Shown piece by piece: positions 23,456 to 30,183 of a stretch of DNA of 50,129 nt. The DNA is from Thermoplasmatota archaeon (lineage in GTDB: Archaea; Thermoplasmatota; Thermoplasmata; RBG-16-68-12; JAJISG01). How positions within the stretch are numbered: position 1 is the stretch's first letter; each line of letters starts with the position of its first letter. Where the stretch lies: positions 1-50,129 of the forward strand of contig JAJISK010000001.1 of NCBI GenBank assembly GCA_022848785.1. Direction: 5' to 3'. The translations under genes were made by a program, and so were the position numbers. The notes below the pieces were generated by a model. It searched no databases. It was not told where the DNA came from and saw nothing but the letters and a program-made list of their open reading frames with translations.

Positions 23456-24633
23456 GCGAGGCCTTCGACGTCCTCGTCATCGGCGGCGGCCCGGTGGGCG
23501 GCTACATGGCCCAGAAGGTGGCGGAAGCCGGCCGGAGTGTGGCCATCCTCGAAGAACACCGTGAAATCGGAGAACCCGTTCAGTGCGGAGGCATCTTCAC
23601 GCCGCGGGTCATGGACATGGTGGACTGCCGCAACACGATCCTGACGGACATCCAGGGCTGTGAGTTCTACTCCCCGAGCGGCCGGGAGCTCGTCGTCGAT
23701 GGCGGGGAGACGGAGGCCGTCGTGGTGGACCGGGCTGCCTTCGATCGCGAGGTGGTCAAGGGCGCGCTGCATGCCGGCGCCACGGTCTACCTCGGGACCC
23801 TCGCGACGGGCGTCGAACGAGAGGGGGGTGACCTCATCGTGCATGCCCGAGGAAACGGCGAGGCCGAGACCTTCAGGTGTAAGGTCCTCGTCGGAGCGGA
23901 CGGGGTGAAGGGAAACGTCACGAGATGGTTCGGCCTGGGTCGGCCGTACCGGATCCTGCCCGGGTTCGAGGCCGACGTCGTCGGCGCAGAGTATACCCGC
24001 GGTTACGTGAAGGTCTTCACGGGCCAGGCGGTCGCCCCGGGTTTCTTTGCGTGGCTTGTACCCGGCGCCCATACGGCGCGGGCCGGCCTCTGCCTCGGCC
24101 AGGGGAACGCCCGGCCCTACCTGAATCGGATGTTCACGGACGGACCCCCCTCCCGCTTCCTTGCCGACGCCCAGACCCTGGGCTACATCATTGGAGGCAT
24201 CCCGATCGGCGTGGCCAAGCGGACCTACGACGACGGAGTCATGATCGCGGGCGACGCGGCCTACCAGGCCAAGGCCACGAGCGGGGGGGGCATCTTCACC
24301 GGACTCGTCTGCGCCGAGGCATGCGCCCGCACGGCGGTCGAGGCCCTAAACGCCGGAGATACCTCGGCCGCGTTCCTGTCCCGGTACGAGACCCGGTGGA
24401 AGGAAGCCATCGGCAAGGAGCTGAGCCTGTACCTGTACCTACACCGGGCCTTCGTGAAGCTCAGCGATCCCCAGCTGGAGAGCCTCTTCGTGCTCCTCCA
24501 GAATCCGCGGCTCCTCCGCATCATCAACCAGCAAGGTGACATCGACTACCCCGGCCGGGCGATCCTGGCCCTCCTCAAGGAAGAACCGCGTCTCCTCAAA
24601 TTCCTGGGACCCGCCCTCCGGGCCGTCTTCTAG
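23452..24633 (+). CDS. Geranylgeranyl reductase family protein (copy 1)
   Basis: The 393-residue FAD protein starts at GTG 23452, overlapping the TrmB stop. It has the dinucleotide-binding DVLVIGGGPVGGYMAQKVAE, the GGR motif GEPVQCGGIFTPRV, GADGVKGNVTRWFGLG, and the second FAD motif MIAGDAAYQAKATSGGGIFTG. GGR enzymes saturate isoprenoid double bonds in archaeal lipids or quinone side chains. The usual GDAAGxxxPxxGGG motif is varied here (AYQAKATSGGG), which may mean a different substrate from copy 2. It is co-transcribed with TrmB and converges on the beta-CASP gene with a four-base overlap. Confidence 0.9.
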   Translation: MSEAFDVLVIGGGPVGGYMAQKVAEAGRSVAILEEHREIGEPVQCGGIFTPRVMDMVDCRNTILTDIQGCEFYSPSGRELVVDGGETEAVVVDRAAFDREVVKGALHAGATVYLGTLATGVEREGGDLIVHARGNGEAETFRCKVLVGADGVKGNVTRWFGLGRPYRILPGFEADVVGAEYTRGYVKVFTGQAVAPGFFAWLVPGAHTARAGLCLGQGNARPYLNRMFTDGPPSRFLADAQTLGYIIGGIPIGVAKRTYDDGVMIAGDAAYQAKATSGGGIFTGLVCAEACARTAVEALNAGDTSAAFLSRYETRWKEAIGKELSLYLYLHRAFVKLSDPQLESLFVLLQNPRLLRIINQQGDIDYPGRAILALLKEEPRLLKFLGPALRAVF

Positions 24634-25853
24634 AGCGTGTGGCGCTCGCCGTCCTCCGGCAAGATGACGTCCCTGCCTTCCAACGCCTCCGCCAGCTCCT
24701 CGCGGGCATCCCCGTGCATGAGCACGACGCGCGTCGGATCGCAGCCCTCCACGAACTCCACGAGCTTGGCATGCCCGGCGTGGGCGGAGAAATCGTGGGA
24801 AGAGATCTCGGCCTCCACGGGGACACGTACGCCCTGCAATTCGATGTTGCGTGTGTCCAGCAGCAGGCGCCCGTTCGTGCCCTCCACCTGATAGCCGGTC
24901 AGCAGGACCTCGCTCTGCAGGTCATCTTTCAGCGCGGCGAGGTAGTGCAAGACAGGTCCCCCGGACAGCATGCCTCCCGTGGTGAGGATTACGTCCCCGC
25001 GCAAGGCGCGATCCCGGGCCGCCTGCGAGTGGACGATGCGCGCTCGGCCCAGAGCCCGCTCGTATCGCTTGGGGGAACGGATGAAACGACGATGGCGCTG
25101 GTACATGCGCGCCACCTGCCGTCCCATCCCGTCCACCCAAATCTCGTGATCCGTCTCGGCGAGAACCATGAGAACCTCTTGGGTCCGGGCGACGGCGAAA
25201 CAAGGGACGAGGGCCGTCCCGCCCCGCTCCACCACCTCGTCGATCCGGGCGAGGAACTGGGCCTCGGTCTGGGCCCGATCCGGATGGTGACGACCCGCGT
25301 ACGTGGACTCCAGAACGAGGACGTCGCAAGGCACAGGCTGCGTGCCGCGGACGAGATGCGTGTCGATGGTCTGGAGATCGCCGGTAAAGAGGACGGTCTC
25401 CCGGTCATTGATGCGGAACATGGAGGACCCGGGAATGTGCCCCGCCGAATGGACATCCACTTCCAGGTTGCCCACCTGGAACGTGTCGCCATAATCGACG
25501 GCCACGACACCCTGGTTCATGGTCTGGACGTCCTCCCGGTCGAAGGGCTCCGGATAGCCCTCGGCGGCGCTGATCTTGAGGCTGTCCTTCAGAAGGAGGT
25601 TTGCGACCTCCTGGGTGACGGGGGTCGTGTAAGTCTTCGTCTCCGACTGACGCGAGACGACGGGGACCATCCCGCAATGGTCCAGATGCGAATGGCTCAG
25701 GAGGAGAGCGTCCACAGGCGGGGCCTCCATGGGGTACTGGGGAGGGTCCGATGGGGCCAGCCCGTAGTCGCAGAGCAGTGTGGTCCCTTGATCGCGTAGG
25801 AGCATGCCGAGGCGACCGACCTCCGCGGCTCCACCCAAGAATTGGATGTCCAT
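24630..25853 (-). CDS. Beta-CASP metallo-beta-lactamase ribonuclease (aCPSF2-like)
   Basis: From ATG 25853 the 407-residue protein begins MDIQFLGGAAEVGRLGMLL. It has all metallo-beta-lactamase motifs: HSHLDHCG (54-61), SAGHIPGSSM, FTGDLQ, and the beta-CASP motifs A (LESTYAGR), B (SSHDFSAHAGH) and C (VLMHGD). There is no N-terminal KH pair, so it resembles aCPSF2 rather than aCPSF1; such enzymes process RNA 3' ends or degrade RNA. The open frame extends upstream to 26177 but that part overlaps the next gene and is not family-like. It follows the second GGR gene by 79 bases. Confidence 0.93.
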   Translation of the reverse strand: MDIQFLGGAAEVGRLGMLLRDQGTTLLCDYGLAPSDPPQYPMEAPPVDALLLSHSHLDHCGMVPVVSRQSETKTYTTPVTQEVANLLLKDSLKISAAEGYPEPFDREDVQTMNQGVVAVDYGDTFQVGNLEVDVHSAGHIPGSSMFRINDRETVLFTGDLQTIDTHLVRGTQPVPCDVLVLESTYAGRHHPDRAQTEAQFLARIDEVVERGGTALVPCFAVARTQEVLMVLAETDHEIWVDGMGRQVARMYQRHRRFIRSPKRYERALGRARIVHSQAARDRALRGDVILTTGGMLSGGPVLHYLAALKDDLQSEVLLTGYQVEGTNGRLLLDTRNIELQGVRVPVEAEISSHDFSAHAGHAKLVEFVEGCDPTRVVLMHGDAREELAEALEGRDVILPEDGERHTL

Positions 25854-25932
25854 TCGGGGCCTCCTAGACCCCCTCGCTCTTAAGCCTTCCCTGGCTGGTT
25901 CGAGGGGGGCATGGGCCGGCGAAACCCCGTCT

Positions 25933-27015
25933 CTAGCTTGTAACCCAGGAGAAGAGAGGCTCGCACCGAATGGCCGTGGCCATGGGCCGGGGCCCCAACA
26001 CCCGCATGATCCGTTCGAGCCAGAAATCGCTGGGGAAGAAGAGCTCCGCGAGTTTCCGCATGCGGACGCCCACGTCCAACGTACTGCCCACCGCCGCACG
26101 CCATCCGGCTTCATACGCCTCGAGGGAGCTTCCATTCTGGAGATGATCTGCAATGGCGGCTCCCGCAATACGCGCACAAACCATGGCCGTGTTCACGCCG
26201 CCGCCGTTCGTCGGGATGACGTGACCGGCGGCATCCCCTACCAGGAGCACGTTGCCCTTCACGGTACGGGGGACACTGCCCATCTCCGGCACCCAACCCC
26301 CCGTCCGGCCGTCCGCGGTGAAGCCCATGTGATCGAGAAATTGCTGGAGGAGGCCATCCAGGCGTCCTTCATACTTCGGCCAGACCCCGAGTCCGACGTT
26401 GGCGGCTCCGCGCTTGGGGATGACCCACGCGTACCCTCCGGGCGCCGGGCTCCCGAAATGGATGTCCAGGGAATCTCCGAACGTTCCCTCGACCTCGCAG
26501 GTGATCGCCGCGGCCAGGGGGGAGGGGGAGGGGAGGCCGACCGACTTGGCGACCGTCGAATGGGGACCGTCTGCTCCCACGACGACTCGCCCTTCGAACG
26601 TCCCTCGGGAGGTCTCCACCCTGTTTCCCCGGACCCGGCGGACGCGGGAATCCGTGAGGATCTCGGCCCCTTCTCGCTCGGCCAGACGGGCCCAGTGGGG
26701 ATCCACCCGATCCCGGGACACCGTATAGCCCTCAAAGGGGACGTCGTAGCTTCGGCCCGAGGGGCTGAAAATCCGAATGACGTGAGTCCGAGCTTCCTTG
26801 AGCGACGCAGGGAGGTCGAAGAGGGAGGCCACCTCGCCGGCAAGTGGGAACAAGGCCTCCACCTCGCGGTTGGAAGCCATGTACTCCCCGCACTGGACGG
26901 GGAAACCAATGGTCCTCCGCCGCTCGAGGACCAGGGTTCGTAGTCCTCGCAGGGCTGTGTAGCGTGCGGTCGTGCTTCCCGCGGGTCCGGCCCCGACGAC
27001 GACTACGTCGTAGAT
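25933..27015 (-). CDS. Geranylgeranyl reductase family protein (copy 2), start codon unclear
   Basis: Family similarity begins at about 27015 with IYDVVVVGAGPAGSTTARY (FAD-binding), followed by GFPVQCGEYMAS, GADGPHSTVAKSVGLPS and the second FAD motif VGDAAGHVIPTNGGGVNTAM. About 360 residues. No ATG, GTG or TTG exists in this frame near the expected start: the codon there is ATC, and the frame stays open without a start into the preceding methyltransferase gene. The first conventional ATG (26880) would remove the FAD motif. A missing base near the junction, giving a GTG start at 27024 region, or a non-standard start, would explain this. It is in line with the prenyl synthase and methyltransferase genes and may hydrogenate their quinone product. 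Confidence 0.85.
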   Translation of the reverse strand: MYDVVVVGAGPAGSTTARYTALRGLRTLVLERRRTIGFPVQCGEYMASNREVEALFPLAGEVASLFDLPASLKEARTHVIRIFSPSGRSYDVPFEGYTVSRDRVDPHWARLAEREGAEILTDSRVRRVRGNRVETSRGTFEGRVVVGADGPHSTVAKSVGLPSPSPLAAAITCEVEGTFGDSLDIHFGSPAPGGYAWVIPKRGAANVGLGVWPKYEGRLDGLLQQFLDHMGFTADGRTGGWVPEMGSVPRTVKGNVLLVGDAAGHVIPTNGGGVNTAMVCARIAGAAIADHLQNGSSLEAYEAGWRAAVGSTLDVGVRMRKLAELFFPSDFWLERIMRVLGPRPMATAIRCEPLFSWVTS

Positions 27016-27722
27016 GGCTTCACCCCCTCGAGGAGATACACCGCCCGGAGTTGGAGTTCCGTCGCTACGATGCGGTCGAACCCGACCTCCCGCATGAGAT
27101 CGGCATAGTCCTGCCCCGGGCCGATGGCCTCATAGGTCTTCCGTAATTCCACGTAGGGGTTGCGCTTCCACGCCCGCCTGACCCGCGCCGGGACGACGAT
27201 GTCAACGAAAGCCCCGGCTCCCCTGCGAAGCCAGAAGTCCATGAGCGTGCGCTGGAGGCCCGGGGGCGGACGAAAGAGATCGAGAATGTGGAGTTCCCCT
27301 CCCGGTCGCAAGACACGATGGACTTCCTCTAGGCCGCGCCGGCGGTCGAGAAAGTCCCGAAAGGAGAAGATGCAGAACACCTTGTCCACGGTGCCCTCCC
27401 GCAACGGAATGGCCTCCGCAAGGCCGCTCAACGCCACGTACCGAGGGTCGCGGAGGCGGTCGCGGGAAAATCGGAGGATCGTGCGGGAGGGCTCCAGCAG
27501 ATACACCCGATGGCACGGGAGGGTCCCCGCGAAGGAACCGGGTCCGGGACCAATCTCCAGGACCGCATCCGCGGGGGAGGCCGTCCGTGAGGCCAAGGAC
27601 CGCCAGCGTTCCAATCTCCCGAAGGTCGTGGCTCGGTTCGCCCGTTCGTAGTAGGGCATGAACTCCTCGAGCGATTCGATGACGCCCTTCCACGTAGCCG
27701 GGTCGAGGCCGGACGCGACCAT
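27003..27722 (-). CDS. UbiE/MenG-like class I SAM methyltransferase
   Basis: The 239-residue protein has the Rossmann methyltransferase motifs: VLEIGPGPGSFAGTL (motif I), LLEPSRTILRFSRDRL, LAEAIPLREGTVDKVFCIFS and HRVLRPGGELHILDLF. The last motifs resemble UbiE/MenG methyltransferases that finish ubiquinone or menaquinone rings. ATG 27722 is preferred: it lies 10 bases after the prenyl synthase stop, whereas the longer frame would overlap that gene. Position between a long-chain prenyl synthase and a GGR supports, but does not prove, a quinone substrate. Confidence 0.85.
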   Translation of the reverse strand: MVASGLDPATWKGVIESLEEFMPYYERANRATTFGRLERWRSLASRTASPADAVLEIGPGPGSFAGTLPCHRVYLLEPSRTILRFSRDRLRDPRYVALSGLAEAIPLREGTVDKVFCIFSFRDFLDRRRGLEEVHRVLRPGGELHILDLFRPPPGLQRTLMDFWLRRGAGAFVDIVVPARVRRAWKRNPYVELRKTYEAIGPGQDYADLMREVGFDRIVATELQLRAVYLLEGVKPSTT

Positions 27723-27732
27723 GACCAACAGC

Positions 27733-28704
27733 CTACGCGTCCCGATGGAGGACGAGGTCGGCGATGCGCATGAGCTCGAGTTTCTGAGGCTCGGGCCCGA
27801 GGAAGTCGAGGCTCTCTCTGGCACGAACCGCGTACTCGCTCGCCCGCGCGCGGGCCTCGTCCACCGCCCCCGAAGCGGCGATGATATCGATAGCGCGCAG
27901 AACCTCCTCTTCGGACTTCGGGCCTTCCCTAATGATGCCTTCCAACTCCGTCCTTGCGGTGGGGTTTCCGTTGTTCAAGGCGTGCTGGAGGAGGAGGGTC
28001 ACGTTCCCCTCACGAACGTCGCTGCCGATGGGCTTGCCCGTGACGGACTCGTCCCCTACGACGTCTAAGATGTCGTCGACAATCTGGAACGCGATCCCGA
28101 GATGACGCCCGTACTCGCTCAACGCGGCGATCTGCTGCGGGTTCCCCCCTCCGAGCATCGCCCCGATCCGCGCCCCGGCCGCAAAGAGACCGGCGGTCTT
28201 CTGTTGGATGATGGCGAGGTAATCCTCCTCGCTCATGCTCAGATCCCGCGCGTTCCCCTGTTGGCGGACTTCCCCTTCCGCCAGCCGGACGCAGGCCTCG
28301 GCCGTAACTTCGACAATCTCCGGGTCGAACCTCGCACCGATGGCGAAGGCTTTCGTGAAGAGGAAGTCCCCCGTAACCAAGGCATTCTGAAGCCCGTATT
28401 TCTTGAACGCTGCCGGCTGCCCCCGACGCATGACGCCGCCGTCGTTGATGTCGTCATGAAGGAGGGTCGCGCTGTGCACCAGTTCCAAGGCGGCCGCGAT
28501 CTGCACGGCCCGGTCCACATCCTTCCCCCCAACCACGTAGTACGAGAGAATGGTCACGGCAGGTCGGACCCGCTTCCCGCCCGCTCCGATGACGTACCCA
28601 GCAATCTCGGTAAGCAGGGATTCCCGGGAGTCGATACTCCGTTGAATGAGGTCCTCCACGAGGGAGAGTTCCTTAGAAATCGACAGGTCCCAGGAGCCCA
28701 TCAT
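27733..28704 (-). CDS. Long-chain polyprenyl diphosphate synthase
   Basis: The 323-residue all-alpha protein has the first aspartate-rich motif in HSATLLHDDINDGGVMRRG and the second in FQIVDDILDVVGD, with GKRVRPAVTILSYYV upstream. Five residues before the first Asp is Ala, a small residue as in octaprenyl/heptaprenyl synthases, rather than the bulky aromatic of short-chain enzymes, so a long product suited to a quinone tail is likely. Membrane-lipid GGPP synthases usually differ here. It starts the operon with the methyltransferase and GGR. The family and motifs are direct; the chain length is inference from one position. Confidence 0.92.
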   Translation of the reverse strand: MMGSWDLSISKELSLVEDLIQRSIDSRESLLTEIAGYVIGAGGKRVRPAVTILSYYVVGGKDVDRAVQIAAALELVHSATLLHDDINDGGVMRRGQPAAFKKYGLQNALVTGDFLFTKAFAIGARFDPEIVEVTAEACVRLAEGEVRQQGNARDLSMSEEDYLAIIQQKTAGLFAAGARIGAMLGGGNPQQIAALSEYGRHLGIAFQIVDDILDVVGDESVTGKPIGSDVREGNVTLLLQHALNNGNPTARTELEGIIREGPKSEEEVLRAIDIIAASGAVDEARARASEYAVRARESLDFLGPEPQKLELMRIADLVLHRDA

Positions 28705-28779
28705 CGTCTCAAATCGGGGAGCGTATATTAGGTTTCCCTATTGTCCCTTCGCCGGAATTCGAATGCCTGGCCAGACCCC

Positions 28780-29517
28780 TCAGAGGGCCTCCACCTTGGC
28801 CGGCCGACCGACGGAGACGGCGCGGGTGATTTCGAAGGAATCTCGATTCCAGACGAGGGCGAAGGAACCCATTTCGTGCTTCGTTGCCCGCATCTTCACG
28901 CAGCGGATGCGTCGTTGGACGTCGAGATCCGAAACGGAGTAGAGGGAGAGATGAATGATGCCGTCCGCCAGGAATGCCTCGTCCGAATCGCCCGTTCCGC
29001 GGGAGCCCCCGACGGTCTCCGACAGGAGGAAGGTGGTGGCACCGAGGTCCTTCAACCACTCGAAGAGGTAGAAGAGGTCCGTGCGCCGCGCGTCGAAGTT
29101 GGCTAGGGTTTCGAGGACATTCAGGGAGTCGATGACCAGGAACTGATAGGGGTCAGACTCCATCAGGTTCGTCAGATACGCCTTCAGCAAGGTGTTCCAG
29201 GAGCCCTCCGCCTTGATGAAGGAGAGGTTCTTGCGGAGGGCGGCCATGTCGAAGAGGGAGATCCTCTTGTACGCCTTCGCGTCGGACATCCCCATGGACT
29301 CCACGTGAGCGATGAGGGAGCCCTTGCTCTGCTCCAGCGTGAGATAGAGGCCGTTGGTTCCCGCCTTGCGCGCGTTGTGGTAGAGGATGCTGAAGCCAAG
29401 CGTGGACTTCATGGTCCCGGGGGCCCCCGTGATCAGCACGATGTGACCCTCCGGGATGCCCCCCTGAAGGATCTCATCCAGTCCCTTCACATAGGTACTC
29501 AGACGGTTTTTCGTCAA
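28780..29517 (-). CDS. Single-domain KaiC/RecA-superfamily ATPase
   Basis: The 245-residue protein has one KaiC-type domain: GLDEILQGGIPEGHIVLITG, Walker A GAPGTMKST, YLTLEQSKGSLIAHVESMG and Walker B FLVIDSLNVL. Single-domain archaeal KaiC homologues act in signalling and motility control, not in a circadian clock. I chose TTG 29517, 30 nt after a minus-strand TATA-like box (CAATTTTTAGAAG, 29541-29552). The frame extends upstream to an ATG at 29625, but that extension is not domain-like and would lie upstream of the promoter. The Cys-rich peptide gene lies upstream on the same strand. Confidence 0.88.
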   Translation of the reverse strand: MTKNRLSTYVKGLDEILQGGIPEGHIVLITGAPGTMKSTLGFSILYHNARKAGTNGLYLTLEQSKGSLIAHVESMGMSDAKAYKRISLFDMAALRKNLSFIKAEGSWNTLLKAYLTNLMESDPYQFLVIDSLNVLETLANFDARRTDLFYLFEWLKDLGATTFLLSETVGGSRGTGDSDEAFLADGIIHLSLYSVSDLDVQRRIRCVKMRATKHEMGSFALVWNRDSFEITRAVSVGRPAKVEAL

Positions 29518-29540
29518 GGCGCCCCCTCGTGGCCCCTCCT

Positions 29541-29552
29541 CTTCTAAAAATT
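29541..29552 (-). promoter_or_regulatory. TATA-like box for the KaiC-like gene
   Basis: On the minus strand AATTTTTAGAAG lies about 30 nt upstream of the TTG at 29517, predicting a leaderless transcript. Confidence 0.5.
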
Positions 29553-29629
29553 GTTCGTGGCGATTCCGTCCGCTGAGAATGAGAGCGTGCGCGCTTATCA
29601 ACCAAGGATCGCCTGCCCGAGCCATTCAA

Positions 29630-29686
29630 TTTGCCGTCGGAGAGCGCTTCGACCGGCGTCCCTGTCCGAGACGGGAGGGCGAGGAG
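29630..29686 (-). repeat. 57-bp direct repeat, copy A
   Basis: Copy A matches copy B (29913-29969) at 49 of 57 positions by eye. Both keep a hairpin read on the minus strand as GTCCCTGTC-like complement, TCCC(T)GTC/GACGGGA, with changes in the loop. It begins 38 bases after the stop of the Cys-rich peptide gene. Differences do not fall mainly on third codon positions in any frame, so it looks like an RNA or DNA element, not coding sequence. Confidence 0.75.
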
Positions 29687-29723
29687 AGCTCGTGGAGAGG
29701 CAGGGGACCCGAACAAAACGCTA

Positions 29724-29840
29724 CTACGAGGAGCAACAGGAGCACGCGCAACCGCAGGTGCACGCTTCCCCCGAAGCGGAGACGATGGGGAGGACCACCT
29801 TTCGCTCAGGGTACAGCTCGATGGGCTCCTGCGTGGCCAT
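29724..29840 (-). CDS. 38-residue peptide with Cys-rich C-terminus
   Basis: ATG 29840 to a double TAG (29724-29726, then 29721-29723). The product starts MATQEPIELYPERKVVLPIV and ends SASGEACTCGCACSCCSS: six Cys in the last twelve residues after a Cys-free, mostly polar first part. That division resembles a RiPP leader/core, and also small metal-binding peptides. A near-consensus TATA box (GTATAAATAC on the minus strand) is centred 27 nt before the ATG, the spacing used by neighbouring leaderless genes. No obvious maturation enzyme is adjacent; the only radical SAM enzyme in the window is about 25 kb away. I recognise no family. The promoter and the double stop are the main arguments for a real gene. 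Confidence 0.6.
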   Translation of the reverse strand: MATQEPIELYPERKVVLPIVSASGEACTCGCACSCCSS

Positions 29841-29861
29841 TGCATCCCATACCTTCAGCCC

Positions 29862-29873
29862 CGTATTTATACT
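29862..29873 (-). promoter_or_regulatory. TATA box for the Cys-rich peptide gene
   Basis: AGTATAAATACG on the minus strand is the best TATA match in the region, centred 27 nt before ATG 29840. The core is close to palindromic (GTATTTATAC on the plus strand), so it could also fire rightward. Confidence 0.7.
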
Positions 29874-29912
29874 GTCAAGAGGAAAGTGAGGGACTAGATG
29901 GCCTCGAGGAAA

Positions 29913-29969
29913 CTTACCTTCGGAGAGCGATTGGGCCTGCGTCCCTGTCCGGGACGGGAGGGCGAGGAG
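29913..29969 (-). repeat. 57-bp direct repeat, copy B
   Basis: Second copy of the element at 29630-29686, offset by 283 bp. It keeps the same hairpin with loop CGG instead of CGA. It lies 18 bases downstream (minus strand) of the stop of a hydrophobic short frame (29987), paralleling copy A downstream of the Cys-rich gene. Confidence 0.75.
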
Positions 29970-29986
29970 CGTACGTTGCGGGGCAC

Positions 29987-30177
29987 TCAACGAGCACGCA
30001 GATAGGTGCCTGTTGCGCGGTCGACGCGTATGTGGGCCGCCCACCCCACCAGCAGTGGCCAGACGATGGCCCCTGCTAACAGACTCCACACAGCGAATAC
30101 AGGCAGACCAGGAAGCGGTGCGGGATGTCGTACAGGACGGGCCCCCGCGTCGCAATTCCGTCCGCCAATCGTCGCAC
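29987..30177 (-). pseudogene. Possible small membrane protein split by a frameshift
   Basis: GTG 30177 lies six bases after the stop of the upstream gene, preceded by GGAG. The frame reads VRRLADGIATRGPVLYDIPH and stops early at 30076. The overlapping frame that ends at TGA 29987 holds a strong membrane helix (VFAVWSLLAGAIVWPLLVGW) followed by a basic tail (HIRVDRATGTYLRAR) but lacks its own start. One added base near 30110 would join them into a protein of about 60 residues with one membrane segment. This is a hypothesis; neither half is recognised. Confidence 0.35.
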
Positions 30178-30183
30178 CGCTCC

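Noticed and set aside
24630..26177. Longer version of the beta-CASP protein starting at 26177
   Set aside because: The extra 108 residues are antisense-like low-quality sequence overlapping the next gene; the family N-terminus is at 25853.
28780..29517. KaiC homologue as evidence of a circadian clock
   Set aside because: It is a single-domain protein and kaiA/kaiB are absent; archaeal KaiC-like ATPases have other signalling roles.
29630..29969. The two 57-bp repeats as the start of a CRISPR array
   Set aside because: Only two imperfect copies 283 bp apart, with a gene and promoter between them, unlike regular short spacers.
29898..30005. Plus-strand 35-codon frame beginning near the palindromic TATA box
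   Set aside because: It runs through repeat B without codon-like constraint; the Arg-rich product resembles random GC-rich translation. The minus-strand peptide fits the promoter equally well and has a more distinctive sequence.
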